64,000 bases of DNA from an uncultured Dysgonomonas sp. GTDB lineage: Bacteria > Bacteroidota > Bacteroidia > Bacteroidales > Dysgonomonadaceae. The DNA is taken from contig NZ_LT599032.1 of NCBI RefSeq assembly GCF_900079725.1, positions 2,858,692 through 2,922,691 of the forward strand. The letters run 5' to 3'. The position numbers were made by a program, and so were the translations under genes. Of this stretch, positions 32,920 through 42,016 are shown one piece after another. The stretch's first letter is position 1. Every line of letters starts with the position of its first letter. The notes beneath the pieces are model-generated. The model saw only the letters and a list, made by a program, of their open reading frames with translations. It was not told the origin of the DNA and made no database searches.

Positions 32920-33910
32920 GTCTAGCATATCATCCACGAATGCGCCCAGCTTCACGGATATTTCACCCTTTAGCATCTTTCGTATCATACGAAAAAATGG
33001 TGCTTCTGGGTAGATAATAATTGAATAGGCATAGACCAAAATTCGCAAACTACCATCCAGACCACCACGACCTCAATGTATATAAACCTATCATTGAGTA
33101 TCACTATTCAATAAAGAATACCAGCCAAATGCTAGACCCATATAAAAGTATTTTAAAGAAGTGACATGCCCTAACTTCGATAATGAGAATTTGTGTTTTG
33201 TCGAAATAGATATGATAGTACCGAAAAGTCACCCAGCATTATTGCCGTAAGTACTACGACAAAAGCGAACTATTCCGGAATAGTATATCAGTAAAGAACG
33301 TAACACGAGGGATAAGTCAATTGTATATATTAACTCCACGAGCAGCCTAATAAAGCTAAAATATTAGGGAATAAAAGCATCTGTATAAAATTATTATTTC
33401 GATCATCTTTTCTGACTAGGTACACGTATCCTTGCGCCTAGCGGACTAGCCTTTGTCCTGTCGTTGCTCCTTCGCCACAATGGTGTCCTGGCTTTGAATG
33501 CGGATAAAGGTTTTTACAACCATGAAAATTATCTTAAAAGATGAATTAGATCGAATACTTACAGTGTTTCACATTTTGGACTCTTTCTATAGCTTCACGA
33601 AAGAGTAAACGGGATTTTTTCTACCTGTTTCATAATTTCTTCCCCTTTAAGCGAAATGACATCAGAGCCTAATGAGTATTCGATTTCAGTCGCAAAGGTA
33701 TTTCCGTGTTCTTCACGCTGACAGCAAGGTCAAGCCCTAAAGGGTTTGGCGAAAAATCTTCCTCTTTCCCTTCTCTGTATCTATTCGGGCGAGCGTATTT
33801 ATTCCTCAAAACCTTGCACAGCTAAACACTACCCTTTTTTAAGCTTCTGAAACTCGAATACTCCTCACCGGCTCCGATACGGCATAGCGTTAAAAAAAAG
33901 GTCAGAAATT
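32920..33910. other. Gene-poor stretch and conserved leader of the right accessory operon
   Basis: A minus-strand start-less frame at 32902-33072 (EAPFFRMIRKMLKGEISVKL, then GAFVDDMLDEKDAD) ends under the terminator and looks like the tail of a lost gene. 33073-33580 shows nothing I can name. From 33580 to 33900 the sequence is the conserved arm leader shared with 23050-23379. Confidence 0.35.
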
Positions 33911-34147
33911 ATGAAACAAACGGCAGAAAAAAATAGGAAACAGCGAACCACCTACCTTCCAATTAGCATAGGTTGGGTTTTGAAAATAGTCTTAATTATC
34001 GTGGGGTACTCCTTATGGGGAACTGGGTTTATTTGGGCTTTGGTGGGCTTGTATCTCTTCTATGATGTGATTCGGGGTATTCTTTCGTGCCTGCTGATGT
34101 TGGGTGCTGTAATCACTCTTATTTATCTCATGCTGACTTATTTATAA
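33911..34147 (+). CDS. Small two-helix membrane protein, right copy
   Basis: 78 residues, near-identical to 22813-23049: a basic start (MKQTAEKNRKQRTTYLPIS), then two hydrophobic segments including YSLWGTGFIWALVGLYLFYD. First gene of the right accessory operon. Probably an inner-membrane protein; role unknown. Confidence 0.75.
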   Translation: MKQTAEKNRKQRTTYLPISIGWVLKIVLIIVGYSLWGTGFIWALVGLYLFYDVIRGILSCLLMLGAVITLIYLMLTYL

Positions 34148-34166
34148 TCCTTTAAAATTTAGAATT

Positions 34167-35168
34167 ATGAGCAAAGTATTTTTATTAGGTGCAAACAAGG
34201 AAATAGACAGAGCAGTGCAAGTGGTAGAAATCAATCAAGTCATCCAAATGGAGGGGTATAGCTATCACAGATATGTAGTGTACGACATTACAAAAAATCA
34301 ATGGGGTATCACATACAAATTGATAAACCTAACCACAAAAGATTTTCATACTGCTGACATCATTCGCCCATTAAAAGAAAAGTTTGGCATTGGGTTCTAT
34401 TACGACAGCGATAACCCTCAATTTATGGACAGCTTTGAAGTAGCAATATTACTCCAAGAAGCACAAGCCAAAGCCACAGCAGAAGCAGACGAGGAAGAAA
34501 AAGAACGCATACGGATGGAGGAGGTCAAAGCAATCGGGAGCAAACGTTTTGCCGAGATACTTCCCGAAAATGCTTTGGGCGTTATCGTGGCACGGCTGAA
34601 ACAAGACGAGAGCGACAGTCAAACCGATTATTTCGCATCAAGAACGACACGGACTGTCATTTTAGGCTTTTCTACTCACAAAAGAGACATCTTTTCCGAA
34701 ATGCGGAAACACGCATCCAACTTCCAAGAAACAGCCTATTTAGCGGAGTACAATGCAGATTATGAACATCGGGAGAAATACTCTATGGGTGCAGGGTACT
34801 ATTTAGGCGAAAGCAAATATAGCGGATGGATAATAGAAAAAGTATCCATGTACAGCCGTGAGAGTATGATAAAGGAGTTTGCCTATACCGCAGGGTGTGA
34901 AGATAACATCCGCATCAAGAAGAATGATGATACACCACCAACGCCCCCAAGTGACAAGAACGGCACAAGCAAGAACGGTTGCACGGTAGTAGAGTATTCA
35001 GCCAAAGCCGTTGCCATATTCGGAGAAACAAGAGCCATCAAAGACGAACTCAAAGCAATGGGAGGAAAATTTAACAACCGACTGACTTTTAACGGAAAAA
35101 GGTTGGCAGGATGGATATTTTCAAAATCGCAGGAGCAACGCTTAGCATACTATTTCGGACTAGATTGA
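34167..35168 (+). CDS. 333-aa accessory protein of conjugative elements, right copy
   Basis: Partner of 21798-22793. Shared landmarks are the MSKVFLLGANKEIDRAVQVV start, the charged helix near 120-145 and the C-terminal module with AIKDELKAMGGKF and AGWIFSKSQEQR. Differences cluster in the linker before the C-terminal module (PPTPPSDKNGTSKNG), where this copy is two residues longer. It is placed 19 bases after the small membrane protein gene. Function unknown. Confidence 0.7.
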   Translation: MSKVFLLGANKEIDRAVQVVEINQVIQMEGYSYHRYVVYDITKNQWGITYKLINLTTKDFHTADIIRPLKEKFGIGFYYDSDNPQFMDSFEVAILLQEAQAKATAEADEEEKERIRMEEVKAIGSKRFAEILPENALGVIVARLKQDESDSQTDYFASRTTRTVILGFSTHKRDIFSEMRKHASNFQETAYLAEYNADYEHREKYSMGAGYYLGESKYSGWIIEKVSMYSRESMIKEFAYTAGCEDNIRIKKNDDTPPTPPSDKNGTSKNGCTVVEYSAKAVAIFGETRAIKDELKAMGGKFNNRLTFNGKRLAGWIFSKSQEQRLAYYFGLD

Positions 35169-35210
35169 ATCATTGTAAGTAAAAAGTATAAATGCAAAAT
35201 ATAAGATACA

Positions 35211-35471
35211 ATGAAAAAGAATAGAAAAGTAACAGCCAATTCTGTAACCGTCGATTTCAGAAATTATGGCAAAATAACAATCCCTAAAGGTGTTTTAGTG
35301 ACCAATGAGACGGCAATGGGAATAGATGACAGATACAATTTTGTAGACGAATTTGATTGGATTGATACCAACTACCCCCAAGTAGTACTATCATTAAAAA
35401 TGGATGCTCAAAACTATGGAATAAATATACCTAAAGAGCATATAATTACACAAGAAGGTGAAACTATTTAA
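35211..35471 (+). CDS. 86-aa accessory protein, right copy with intact start
   Basis: A small strand-rich protein (MKKNRKVTANSVTVDFRNYG, KITIPKGVLVTNETAMGIDD). An ordinary ATG starts it here, unlike the left copy at 21511-21774, where ATA stands in that place. No known domain. Its position in the accessory operon and conservation in both arms support it as real. Confidence 0.65.
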   Translation: MKKNRKVTANSVTVDFRNYGKITIPKGVLVTNETAMGIDDRYNFVDEFDWIDTNYPQVVLSLKMDAQNYGINIPKEHIITQEGETI

Positions 35472-35501
35472 AGGAGCAATCCTCCACAAATCCTCAAGAA
35501 T

Positions 35502-35837
35502 ATGATAACAACAATAATAGCTACCAAATTTGTAAAATGGGATGTTCCCGAATTAGACGCTTTGAAAGGCTCTAAAGTGTATCAACTTAGAGAGAAAGTA
35601 AACGCTGAAGAGAAGTTGAGCAGGGAAGAAAGAAACTGGATAACTGAAAATGTAAATCGCAACAGCTATTTCAAAAATGCCATACCGTTAAGTGGTTACC
35701 GTTTTGACTTCTCCGAGATACTGAAAACCTATATCGTGAAGCAATACGGCTCATACCAAGAGTATAAAGCAGTAGATAAAACAAGTTTACGAGCCATGAT
35801 ATATGGCAGAATTGATAAAATAATCGAAGTAAAATAA
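35502..35837 (+). CDS. Hypothetical 111-aa protein, right arm only
   Basis: A small protein with an N-terminal ATKFVKWDVPELDALKGSKV and a C-terminal AVDKTSLRAMIYGRIDKIIE. This type is common in Bacteroidota mobile elements under uninformative names; I know of no established function. It takes the slot occupied by two unrelated genes in the left arm. A GGGCGG-N4-CCTGCCC mini-hairpin (35845-35862) separates it from the PcfK-like gene. Confidence 0.65.
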   Translation: MITTIIATKFVKWDVPELDALKGSKVYQLREKVNAEEKLSREERNWITENVNRNSYFKNAIPLSGYRFDFSEILKTYIVKQYGSYQEYKAVDKTSLRAMIYGRIDKIIEVK

Positions 35838-35844
35838 CAATAAA

Positions 35845-35862
35845 GGGCGGTAATCCTGCCCC
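35845..35862 (+). other. Intergenic mini-hairpin before right PcfK-like gene
   Basis: GGGCGG-N4-CCTGCCC (one bulged base) lies between the 111-aa gene and the PcfK-like gene, in the same relative place as the hairpin at 20928-20946 of the left arm although the upstream genes differ. Confidence 0.4.
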
Positions 35863-35877
35863 CAAATACCCCAAATT

Positions 35878-36291
35878 ATGAAAGCAACAAACCATTTTCA
35901 AAATACGATAAAAGCATATTTAGACAAACGTGCCGAGATAGATTTACTTTTTTCTTTCCGCTACTCCCTGCCCGAAAAGAAGTTAGAGGACTGTGTTACT
36001 TATATCCTAAACCAAGTGCAAAAAAGCGGTTGCAATGGTTTTCACGATGATGAGATATTCGGCATGGCGGTACATTTCTATGATGAAGATAACATCGAGA
36101 TAGGTCAACCGACGCACAATGCACAGGTAGCAGTTAATCATGTAGTAGTATTAACAGCCGAAGAAAAAGAACAGGCACGTCAAGATGCTATGCAAAAGGT
36201 ACAAGACGAAGCCTATCGAAAAATAACACAGCCAACTAAGAAGGCTAAAAGAGTAACATTAAATCTCCAACCAAGTCTATTTAACTTTTAA
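35878..36291 (+). CDS. PcfK-like protein, right copy
   Basis: 137 residues, MKATNHFQNTIKAYLDKRAE start and the GCNGFHDDEIFGMAVHFYDE core, ending LQPSLFNF. Near-identical to 20499-20912. Followed by the PcfJ-like gene after 11 bases, the same spacing as in the left arm. The pair is expected to help conjugation, but a direct function has not been established. Confidence 0.85.
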   Translation: MKATNHFQNTIKAYLDKRAEIDLLFSFRYSLPEKKLEDCVTYILNQVQKSGCNGFHDDEIFGMAVHFYDEDNIEIGQPTHNAQVAVNHVVVLTAEEKEQARQDAMQKVQDEAYRKITQPTKKAKRVTLNLQPSLFNF

Positions 36292-36302
36292 AATATCGAC
36301 CT

Positions 36303-37598
36303 ATGAAACCAAAGAATAAACTCCAAAAACAAGTAGTAGAAGCAAGTAAAAGTTTGCCTAAACTGACTAAAGCGCAAATCCAATGGGGATATGACCACGC
36401 TATCCAATATGTTGGACGCAGAACTGAAAAAGGAATCGTTACCTGTACCAAGTGTGGTCACACATGGCAAGGGATGGGAGAATTAGCCAACACGCTTTTG
36501 GGTTGTGAGTGTCCGAATTGCCAATCAAAATTAATAGCCAAGACCACGAAAAAACGAACATTCGATGATAGTTATTATATGAACATCATTACGGCACACA
36601 AAGGTTATCAAGTGATACGAACCATCATGTTAAGCTATAAATCCAAAATAGGAGAACCGACAAAACTCAGCTATTCGGAAGTGATGCAACGTTGGATTGC
36701 TTACGATGGGAAACATTGCACTTTTGCCAAACTTCGCCAAACGATGGGAACATGTTGTATTGATTCATGGATATTTCATACTCCATTGGAATTAAGGAAC
36801 GAGAACAGCAACAATAAGTTTTACATAAATGTCTATGACAAGATAGGAAGCATGGGCGAAATATACCCACGTCAAAAACTTATACCCGAATTGAAAAGAA
36901 CCGGCTATAAGAAAGCATTGTACGGACAGACCCCGTTAGACTTATTTCGCACCTTATTGAGTGACAGCAGAGCTGAAACACTCATCAAAGCAGGATATAC
37001 CAAACTATTGGAACGCATAATGAATATGGGTTGGAAGAACATCGACAATTATTGGCAGTCTATCAAAATTGCTATCAGAAATAAATATAAAATTACAAAT
37101 GCAGTTCTTTGGTGCGACTATATAGATATGCTCCGACTCTTTGGGAAAGATCTGCACAATGCAAAATATGTTTGTCCGACCAATCTCAAAGTAGAACACG
37201 ACCGATATGTCATCAAGAGAGCCAAAGCCGATGCACAAGCAGAAATCGAAAAACAGCTTGCAAAAGAAGCCGAATACAGAGACGCTAAAGCAAGATTCTT
37301 TGGACTTGTATTTTCGGATGGTACTATCAGTATTCGTGTGTTGGAGAGCGTAGCAGAAATTATAGCGGAAGGACAAGCTATGCACCACTGCGTAGCAGGC
37401 TATCACTCAAAAGCCGATTCGCTGATACTTTCCGCCTGCATTGATGGCAAACGAATCGAAACAATCGAAGTATCCATCTCTCAACTGAAAGTCATTCAAT
37501 CGAGAGGGGTATGCAACAAGAACACAAAGCACCACGAAAGGATAATCAAACTTGTAGAGCAAAATATATCACTCATAGAGAACAGATTAGCAGCATGA
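36303..37598 (+). CDS. PcfJ-like protein, right copy
   Basis: 431 residues, the same length as 19192-20487. The zinc ribbon (CTKCGHTWQG, CECPNC) and AEGQAMHHCVAGYHSKADS signature are both intact. Differences from the left copy are scattered substitutions, denser around the zinc ribbon (HTWQGMGELANT against QSFEGMGELSIS), and no frameshift. It overlaps the 61-aa gene by 4 bases. Confidence 0.85.
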   Translation: MKPKNKLQKQVVEASKSLPKLTKAQIQWGYDHAIQYVGRRTEKGIVTCTKCGHTWQGMGELANTLLGCECPNCQSKLIAKTTKKRTFDDSYYMNIITAHKGYQVIRTIMLSYKSKIGEPTKLSYSEVMQRWIAYDGKHCTFAKLRQTMGTCCIDSWIFHTPLELRNENSNNKFYINVYDKIGSMGEIYPRQKLIPELKRTGYKKALYGQTPLDLFRTLLSDSRAETLIKAGYTKLLERIMNMGWKNIDNYWQSIKIAIRNKYKITNAVLWCDYIDMLRLFGKDLHNAKYVCPTNLKVEHDRYVIKRAKADAQAEIEKQLAKEAEYRDAKARFFGLVFSDGTISIRVLESVAEIIAEGQAMHHCVAGYHSKADSLILSACIDGKRIETIEVSISQLKVIQSRGVCNKNTKHHERIIKLVEQNISLIENRLAA

Positions 37599-37780
37599 TA
37601 AAAGAAAACATCTACACATTGTTCATTGGCTTCCGAAAATTGGGAGAGTTTAAATCTATTTTGGAAGCCAAGAAATTTGCTCAAAGTAGCAATCTGGCAG
37701 GAGCTTTCAATCTCATTGGGAAGAATTATAGTGATAGTTGGTATATATTTAAATCTGAGGTAAAAGACAATGAAAATTAA
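37595..37780 (+). CDS. 61-aa accessory protein, right copy
   Basis: Start chosen at the ATG at 37595, which overlaps the PcfJ stop exactly as in the left arm; an upstream in-frame ATG at 37511 would only read PcfJ codons out of frame. MIKENIYTLFIGFRKLGEFK, then LAGAFNLIGKNYSDSWYIFK. Function unknown. Confidence 0.7.
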   Translation: MIKENIYTLFIGFRKLGEFKSILEAKKFAQSSNLAGAFNLIGKNYSDSWYIFKSEVKDNEN

Positions 37781-37949
37781 GGATATTACAGGTAAATCCA
37801 TTGGGGTAACAGATCTAAATACAGCTATCAGGCAATGCAAATTGTGTCGAAGTAGCCCGTTTATAATGGATTCGGGGCATACTGTTGGAGAAAACTACAC
37901 ATTTATGCTCCGACAATTGGAAGAACTGAAACATAAATCAAAAACTTGA
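37770..37949 (+). CDS. 59-aa accessory protein, right copy
   Basis: MKIKDITGKSIGVTDLNTAI start, CKLC cysteine pair, ending LEELKHKSKT. It overlaps the 61-aa gene by 11 bases. The same gene as 18841-19020, with about ten differences in the first half and none of note in the second. Function unknown. Confidence 0.65.
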   Translation: MKIKDITGKSIGVTDLNTAIRQCKLCRSSPFIMDSGHTVGENYTFMLRQLEELKHKSKT

Positions 37950-37950
37950 T

Positions 37951-37970
37951 GGCGGAGAGAAATTTCCGCC
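37951..37970 (+). terminator. Terminator at the outer end of the right arm
   Basis: GGCGGA-N8-TCCGCC follows the stop of the 59-aa gene by one base, as in the left arm (18819-18840). Confidence 0.6.
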
Positions 37971-38030
37971 GCTTCTTATTCCATGAGCTATTTGCAGAGG
38001 TTCATGCGGAGAAAAAGAAGCAAAAAGCCG

Positions 38031-38382
38031 TTTGTTGACGGATAGATATATTCCACATCCGCAAATTAAGATCTAATGAACTAGTCCATATTTCTCTAAT
38101 CACTAGTTTAAAGACTTCCACCCTATTGCTTATTAGGTTTGAAAAACTATTTTAACTTAGTTCTCGATACAGAAACCTTCTTAAATAAGAGAATCGTGAT
38201 CATTATCAACAAATTATATCTTATGGAGTATCGGTTAGTTATAAATTCACAGCAAATATTGATATAGAATAGTTTACAAAGGTCTAAATATTATCTGAAT
38301 TACTATGGCAATACCTTCGATTAAATTATATCGATGGTAATTTTACCTATTATTTCACCAAGATAATGTATATATGGTCGAG
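38031..38382. other. AT-rich spacer between right arm and defence island
   Basis: About 350 bases. No gene, hairpin or promoter could be supported here. The SIR2-like gene ends at 38383 on the minus strand. Confidence 0.3.
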
Positions 38383-39624
38383 CTAAAATGGATCATTTCT
38401 TTTCTTCTCATTTTCAAAATCATTGATATAACTCAAAAAATACTCACCTTTGTTAGAGAAAAATTTAATAAGAAAATCTTTCATGCCTTGTTCTATATGA
38501 AAAATTACATTTTCTCCATTTATGTGATTAATATTAAACTCTGGAAGTTCGCTATAGAATGGATTACGTTGTATAGCTTCAATATAATCGATCAACAATT
38601 TATCAGCAGATTCTCCTCTATCCACTAAATCTTTTACATTGTCAGGCCCAAATCGAGGATTAACGATTATTATTTTTTTTGTTCCGTTTCCCTGATTTGC
38701 AGCTTCAATCAGTAAATTATTAATGTATGGGTCAAAAAAACTATATCCTATTACAAAAATATAGTCTTTCTCTATGAGCTTCTTTTTAAAACTATGAATT
38801 AAACTAAAGAAAGGATCTACTGAAAAAGTCTTAGTCCCAAGTCCAAATATTATATAAGGTTTATGATTAATATCTAACACCGCTTTTTCTAAATCCGAAC
38901 AAAGATTATAGATTTTTACTTCGCCAGTCTCTAAACGAACCCAATCTAAAGAGCCATGTAATTTATATAGCTTAATTTTGCCATATACATCCTGAGTATC
39001 TTGCCATTCCATACCCCTCCATTCATTGTTGTTAAAACCTTTCCATGGAGACATATTATATTTCGAAAAATATTCCTCAAAAACAAGGTCATAATTTAAA
39101 GAAAAGAGATCCATCTCAAAATTCAAATTAGCATAATTCTCAAATAGAGTTTTTAATGGATCAAGAAAGGATGTATCTTTAATATCTAACCATTTAGGCA
39201 CCAGTCTTTGTTTTATTATTTGATCCAAAGATTCAAATAAGGTGCTTTTCATGTTTGGATATTTGCTTTTATATTCAGTTTCAAGTAGTACTAATTTGTC
39301 AGCCCAATTACCAGTTATAGGATAGGGTAAAAAATTTTCTCTATTTTTTATCCTTCTTATTAGCAATGCTAGTTCCTCAATATTAGCAAAGAATTTAAAT
39401 TGATTATTTGTATTAAAACTTCTCCATTGATTATGATATTCTAAACAAGATAATAAGAATTTAAGAGCTTCTTTTTGAGTTATGTCAAATATATCTTCGG
39501 AATCACTGACAATCTCTGTCTTGATTTCATCTAGCATTCCTCCTGACATTTTACAGCCTGCATCATAAGAAGCCCCTGCTCCAAGAAGAAATAAGCTTTT
39601 ATCAAAAGCATTTTTAATATCCAT
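38383..39624 (-). CDS. SIR2-like NADase effector partner of an Argonaute
   Basis: A 413-residue SIR2-like protein. The Rossmann start FLLGAGASYDAG has GAGAS at 15-19. SLNYDLVFE supplies Asn177, KLHGSLDW the probable catalytic His223, and VIGYSFFDPYINNLL (293-304) the closing NAD-site motif. The zinc module of deacetylase sirtuins is absent, as in bacterial defence SIR2 NADases. It begins 3 bases after the Argonaute stop, so the two are translationally coupled. By analogy with described inactive long-B pAgo systems with an associated SIR2 (named BPAS in the literature as I remember it), guide-directed target recognition would trigger NAD+ loss and abortive infection. That activity is inference. 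Confidence 0.85.
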   Translation of the reverse strand: MDIKNAFDKSLFLLGAGASYDAGCKMSGGMLDEIKTEIVSDSEDIFDITQKEALKFLLSCLEYHNQWRSFNTNNQFKFFANIEELALLIRRIKNRENFLPYPITGNWADKLVLLETEYKSKYPNMKSTLFESLDQIIKQRLVPKWLDIKDTSFLDPLKTLFENYANLNFEMDLFSLNYDLVFEEYFSKYNMSPWKGFNNNEWRGMEWQDTQDVYGKIKLYKLHGSLDWVRLETGEVKIYNLCSDLEKAVLDINHKPYIIFGLGTKTFSVDPFFSLIHSFKKKLIEKDYIFVIGYSFFDPYINNLLIEAANQGNGTKKIIIVNPRFGPDNVKDLVDRGESADKLLIDYIEAIQRNPFYSELPEFNINHINGENVIFHIEQGMKDFLIKFFSNKGEYFLSYINDFENEKKRNDPF

Positions 39625-39627
39625 ATC

Positions 39628-41631
39628 TTATATAAACCAAGGGGTATTGTTTACAATGTAATTATTAGGAATATTTCCAGCAAAATGGCTGGAGAACTCT
39701 GCTATTAGTTTTGCATAAATCGTTGTAGCAGGCTGGCTCCTTTGCTTTAACCCTTTCCATATTAATCTGGAGAATTCATAAATTTGCCCAATTAATTCAT
39801 TGTGAGAAAACCCATTAGCATCAGCAAAATGAATTTTTACTTTTATCGGCAGTTCATCCGTAACCATATTTAAAGGTTTCTTTTCATATCTTAAATTATT
39901 AAATAACAAATATTCATTTCTTCCAACCTTTACATATGTTCCACTTTCTGGCATTCCCATATTATATTCAGAGTCAAAACAAATATCAGCCTGAGTTTTA
40001 GAATCATTAACTTCAACGATGGCATACGGTATATTTAATTTAAGCTCATTGTATAATAATTGCTCAATATTTCTTGTTTCTCGTTCGCTATTAGGTTTAT
40101 AATAGTGAATAATCAATCTCCGAATCTCCCCTTGTTCCAATATATACTTTTCGATAGAATTACGAAGATGCCCTATCAGTTCTGTTTCTGAATCACTGGT
40201 GGGATAAGCATGTGTTCCTTTTAAGAATCCCTCATTCGTAAAAAACACAGAACTTCCAATGTATCTACTATTTCCTAATTGGACCTGATTAAACCCTATG
40301 ACTAGATCTTGATTCGTATTATTTTTCAATCGCCATGGAATGCCCTCTAATTTAGCTAATATACCGATTGCAATATTCGGCAAATGATAGTTAAACGAGT
40401 TTGCTTGTCTTATATGTTCTTGATTAATAAATTGAGAAGGAATGCCTTTCTTTAATAATGCATTTTTTATTTCGTAGTAGGCGTTAGTTTTTTCTTCATC
40501 TGAATTATTTTTATCGAACTGGCCTATTATAATTGCAAATAGATTATCATAAGAATCCTGATTTAATTCTCGATTCTCAAAATCTTTGTATTCACTCTCA
40601 ATATTAATAATATTGCTATAATGAAATTTAATATCTGATAAAGTTACAGGAATTCCAACATAACGTTCTAGACCCGGAAAGTTTTTATGTCCATTTTTAA
40701 GATATTTGAATAGATTATTTGCATCATCCCTATTTTCATATACAAATATGAACTTATTATCTAAGGCTTTAGGACTAGGTTTATAAATACCAAAGTCTCT
40801 CATTCCTGTTATTGGATTAATATCCGTTTTATCGTTCTTGAATAATAATTTATTCTCATACATATTCACTTTATAAATATCACGAATATCTACATTCATT
40901 AAACCAGTAGAAATAAAATTCAATCCTTTTTGGTTTATATTTTTAATATGATCATTGAATAAAAGAGTAATGGTTTCGTGCTTTTGTTTAAATGTCGGTC
41001 TTTGAGTAGGGTTGGAGATACCAAACTCTGACTTAATCTGAAAATTTGCAATCAATCGATAAGAACCTCCTATTTCTAGCAAAGTTTTTTTTATTATTCT
41101 ATTGCTTTCGCCACTAAGATACTTAACTGTTCCATATGTAGACTTATACGATATCTTATCTTTACTTATTAAGGTAAAGCTACTCCCTAAGCTTATAGAT
41201 AATTCATTTCTTTTATTTTTTATATTTAGATCAAATCGCTGATAGATATCCCAGACTTGGTTATAATTTCTTACGAATTTATAAATACTTAAATCGTCAA
41301 CTTTAGGATTTGGATCAATGATAAAACCTTTTTCCTCAAAATAATGGAATATGATGCTACGAATCAATTTTGGTTTATAATAATCGATACAAACACATTC
41401 AAACTGATTCTCATAATTAGGGTCTACAAAATCAAAATATAAATATTCATCATCATCAATAGACTCTTCTTTCAACCATTTTATTAAAGCCTCGAAATCT
41501 ATATTAGTCGACATTCTATCTTTAAGTATTTTACATTTTGTATAGAATGGTAATTCAGATTTTTTAGAAAAATACATTTTCGATGGGGTATTGTCGAACT
41601 TATATTTTATTCTGTTTATGACAATGCTCAT
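39628..41631 (-). CDS. Long prokaryotic Argonaute with disrupted catalytic tetrad
   Basis: A 667-residue protein. Residues 275-345 look like the L2/MID entry (RDFGIYKPSP, then PGLERYVGIPVT). The MID domain has YYEIKNALLKKGIPSQFI (385-402) with the guide-binding Gln, then LPNIAIGILAKLEGIPW (417-433) with the conserved Lys. PIWI starts at DLVIGFNQVQ, where the first catalytic Asp of the usual IGxDxS pattern is replaced by Asn448. The strand that normally ends in RDG reads LIIHYYKPNSERE (506-518), so that Asp is also lost. It is thus predicted to bind guide and target but not cut. About 270 N-terminal residues match the N/L1/PAZ region only loosely. It is the first gene of a two-gene operon with the SIR2-like effector. 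Confidence 0.83.
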   Translation of the reverse strand: MSIVINRIKYKFDNTPSKMYFSKKSELPFYTKCKILKDRMSTNIDFEALIKWLKEESIDDDEYLYFDFVDPNYENQFECVCIDYYKPKLIRSIIFHYFEEKGFIIDPNPKVDDLSIYKFVRNYNQVWDIYQRFDLNIKNKRNELSISLGSSFTLISKDKISYKSTYGTVKYLSGESNRIIKKTLLEIGGSYRLIANFQIKSEFGISNPTQRPTFKQKHETITLLFNDHIKNINQKGLNFISTGLMNVDIRDIYKVNMYENKLLFKNDKTDINPITGMRDFGIYKPSPKALDNKFIFVYENRDDANNLFKYLKNGHKNFPGLERYVGIPVTLSDIKFHYSNIINIESEYKDFENRELNQDSYDNLFAIIIGQFDKNNSDEEKTNAYYEIKNALLKKGIPSQFINQEHIRQANSFNYHLPNIAIGILAKLEGIPWRLKNNTNQDLVIGFNQVQLGNSRYIGSSVFFTNEGFLKGTHAYPTSDSETELIGHLRNSIEKYILEQGEIRRLIIHYYKPNSERETRNIEQLLYNELKLNIPYAIVEVNDSKTQADICFDSEYNMGMPESGTYVKVGRNEYLLFNNLRYEKKPLNMVTDELPIKVKIHFADANGFSHNELIGQIYEFSRLIWKGLKQRSQPATTIYAKLIAEFSSHFAGNIPNNYIVNNTPWFI

Positions 41632-42016
41632 ATTCTATGAATTTGGACGATTTTTATAATAAACAAAAGTAATAAAAATCATAGACTTAATATGTTGATT
41701 CTTTAAAATCACCCCCAAGAAAAATCTCTCAGGGGCAAAACATAATCTATAATAACAATCCAATCAATAATAGTATCTCAAATACCTAAACCCTCCTTTC
41801 AGTATAAAGCCCACATGACTATAAGTTTCTCCTTGACGGACATAAAAATCATTCTTTTTGTATTCAGTTCAAACACCTTTCTTTTAAAAAAAACTTTTAT
41901 ATCTGTAATTTCTTTAAGCTCAAGATATTTATTAAATACAGCCATCGGGCAAAATCTAAATCATATGTATAGTAAATCGACTACAGTATATTTATTTACT
42001 TTTTGTTTATCATTAT
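41632..42016. promoter_or_regulatory. Upstream region of the Argonaute operon
   Basis: On the minus strand TACTTTTG (complement of 41664-41671) matches TAnnTTTG and lies about 33 bases before the Argonaute start. The rest of this 385-base AT-rich stretch, including a plus-strand frame at 41815-42036, has no gene-like features. Confidence 0.45.

Larger units (their letters stand above)
33580..38030. repeat. Right copy of the ~4.5-kb inverted accessory arm
   Basis: Inverted relative to 18760-23379, with the same gene order. Matching leader, small membrane protein, 333-aa protein, 86-aa gene, PcfK, PcfJ, 61-aa and 59-aa genes and terminator. It differs by carrying one gene (35502-35837) where the left arm carries two unrelated ones. 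The outer edge is GCAAAAAGCCG at 38020-38030. Confidence 0.9.

Noticed and set aside
38383-39624. Metabolic sirtuin deacetylase
   Set aside because: No zinc-binding cysteines, length and motifs fit defence SIR2 proteins, and the gene is coupled to Argonaute.
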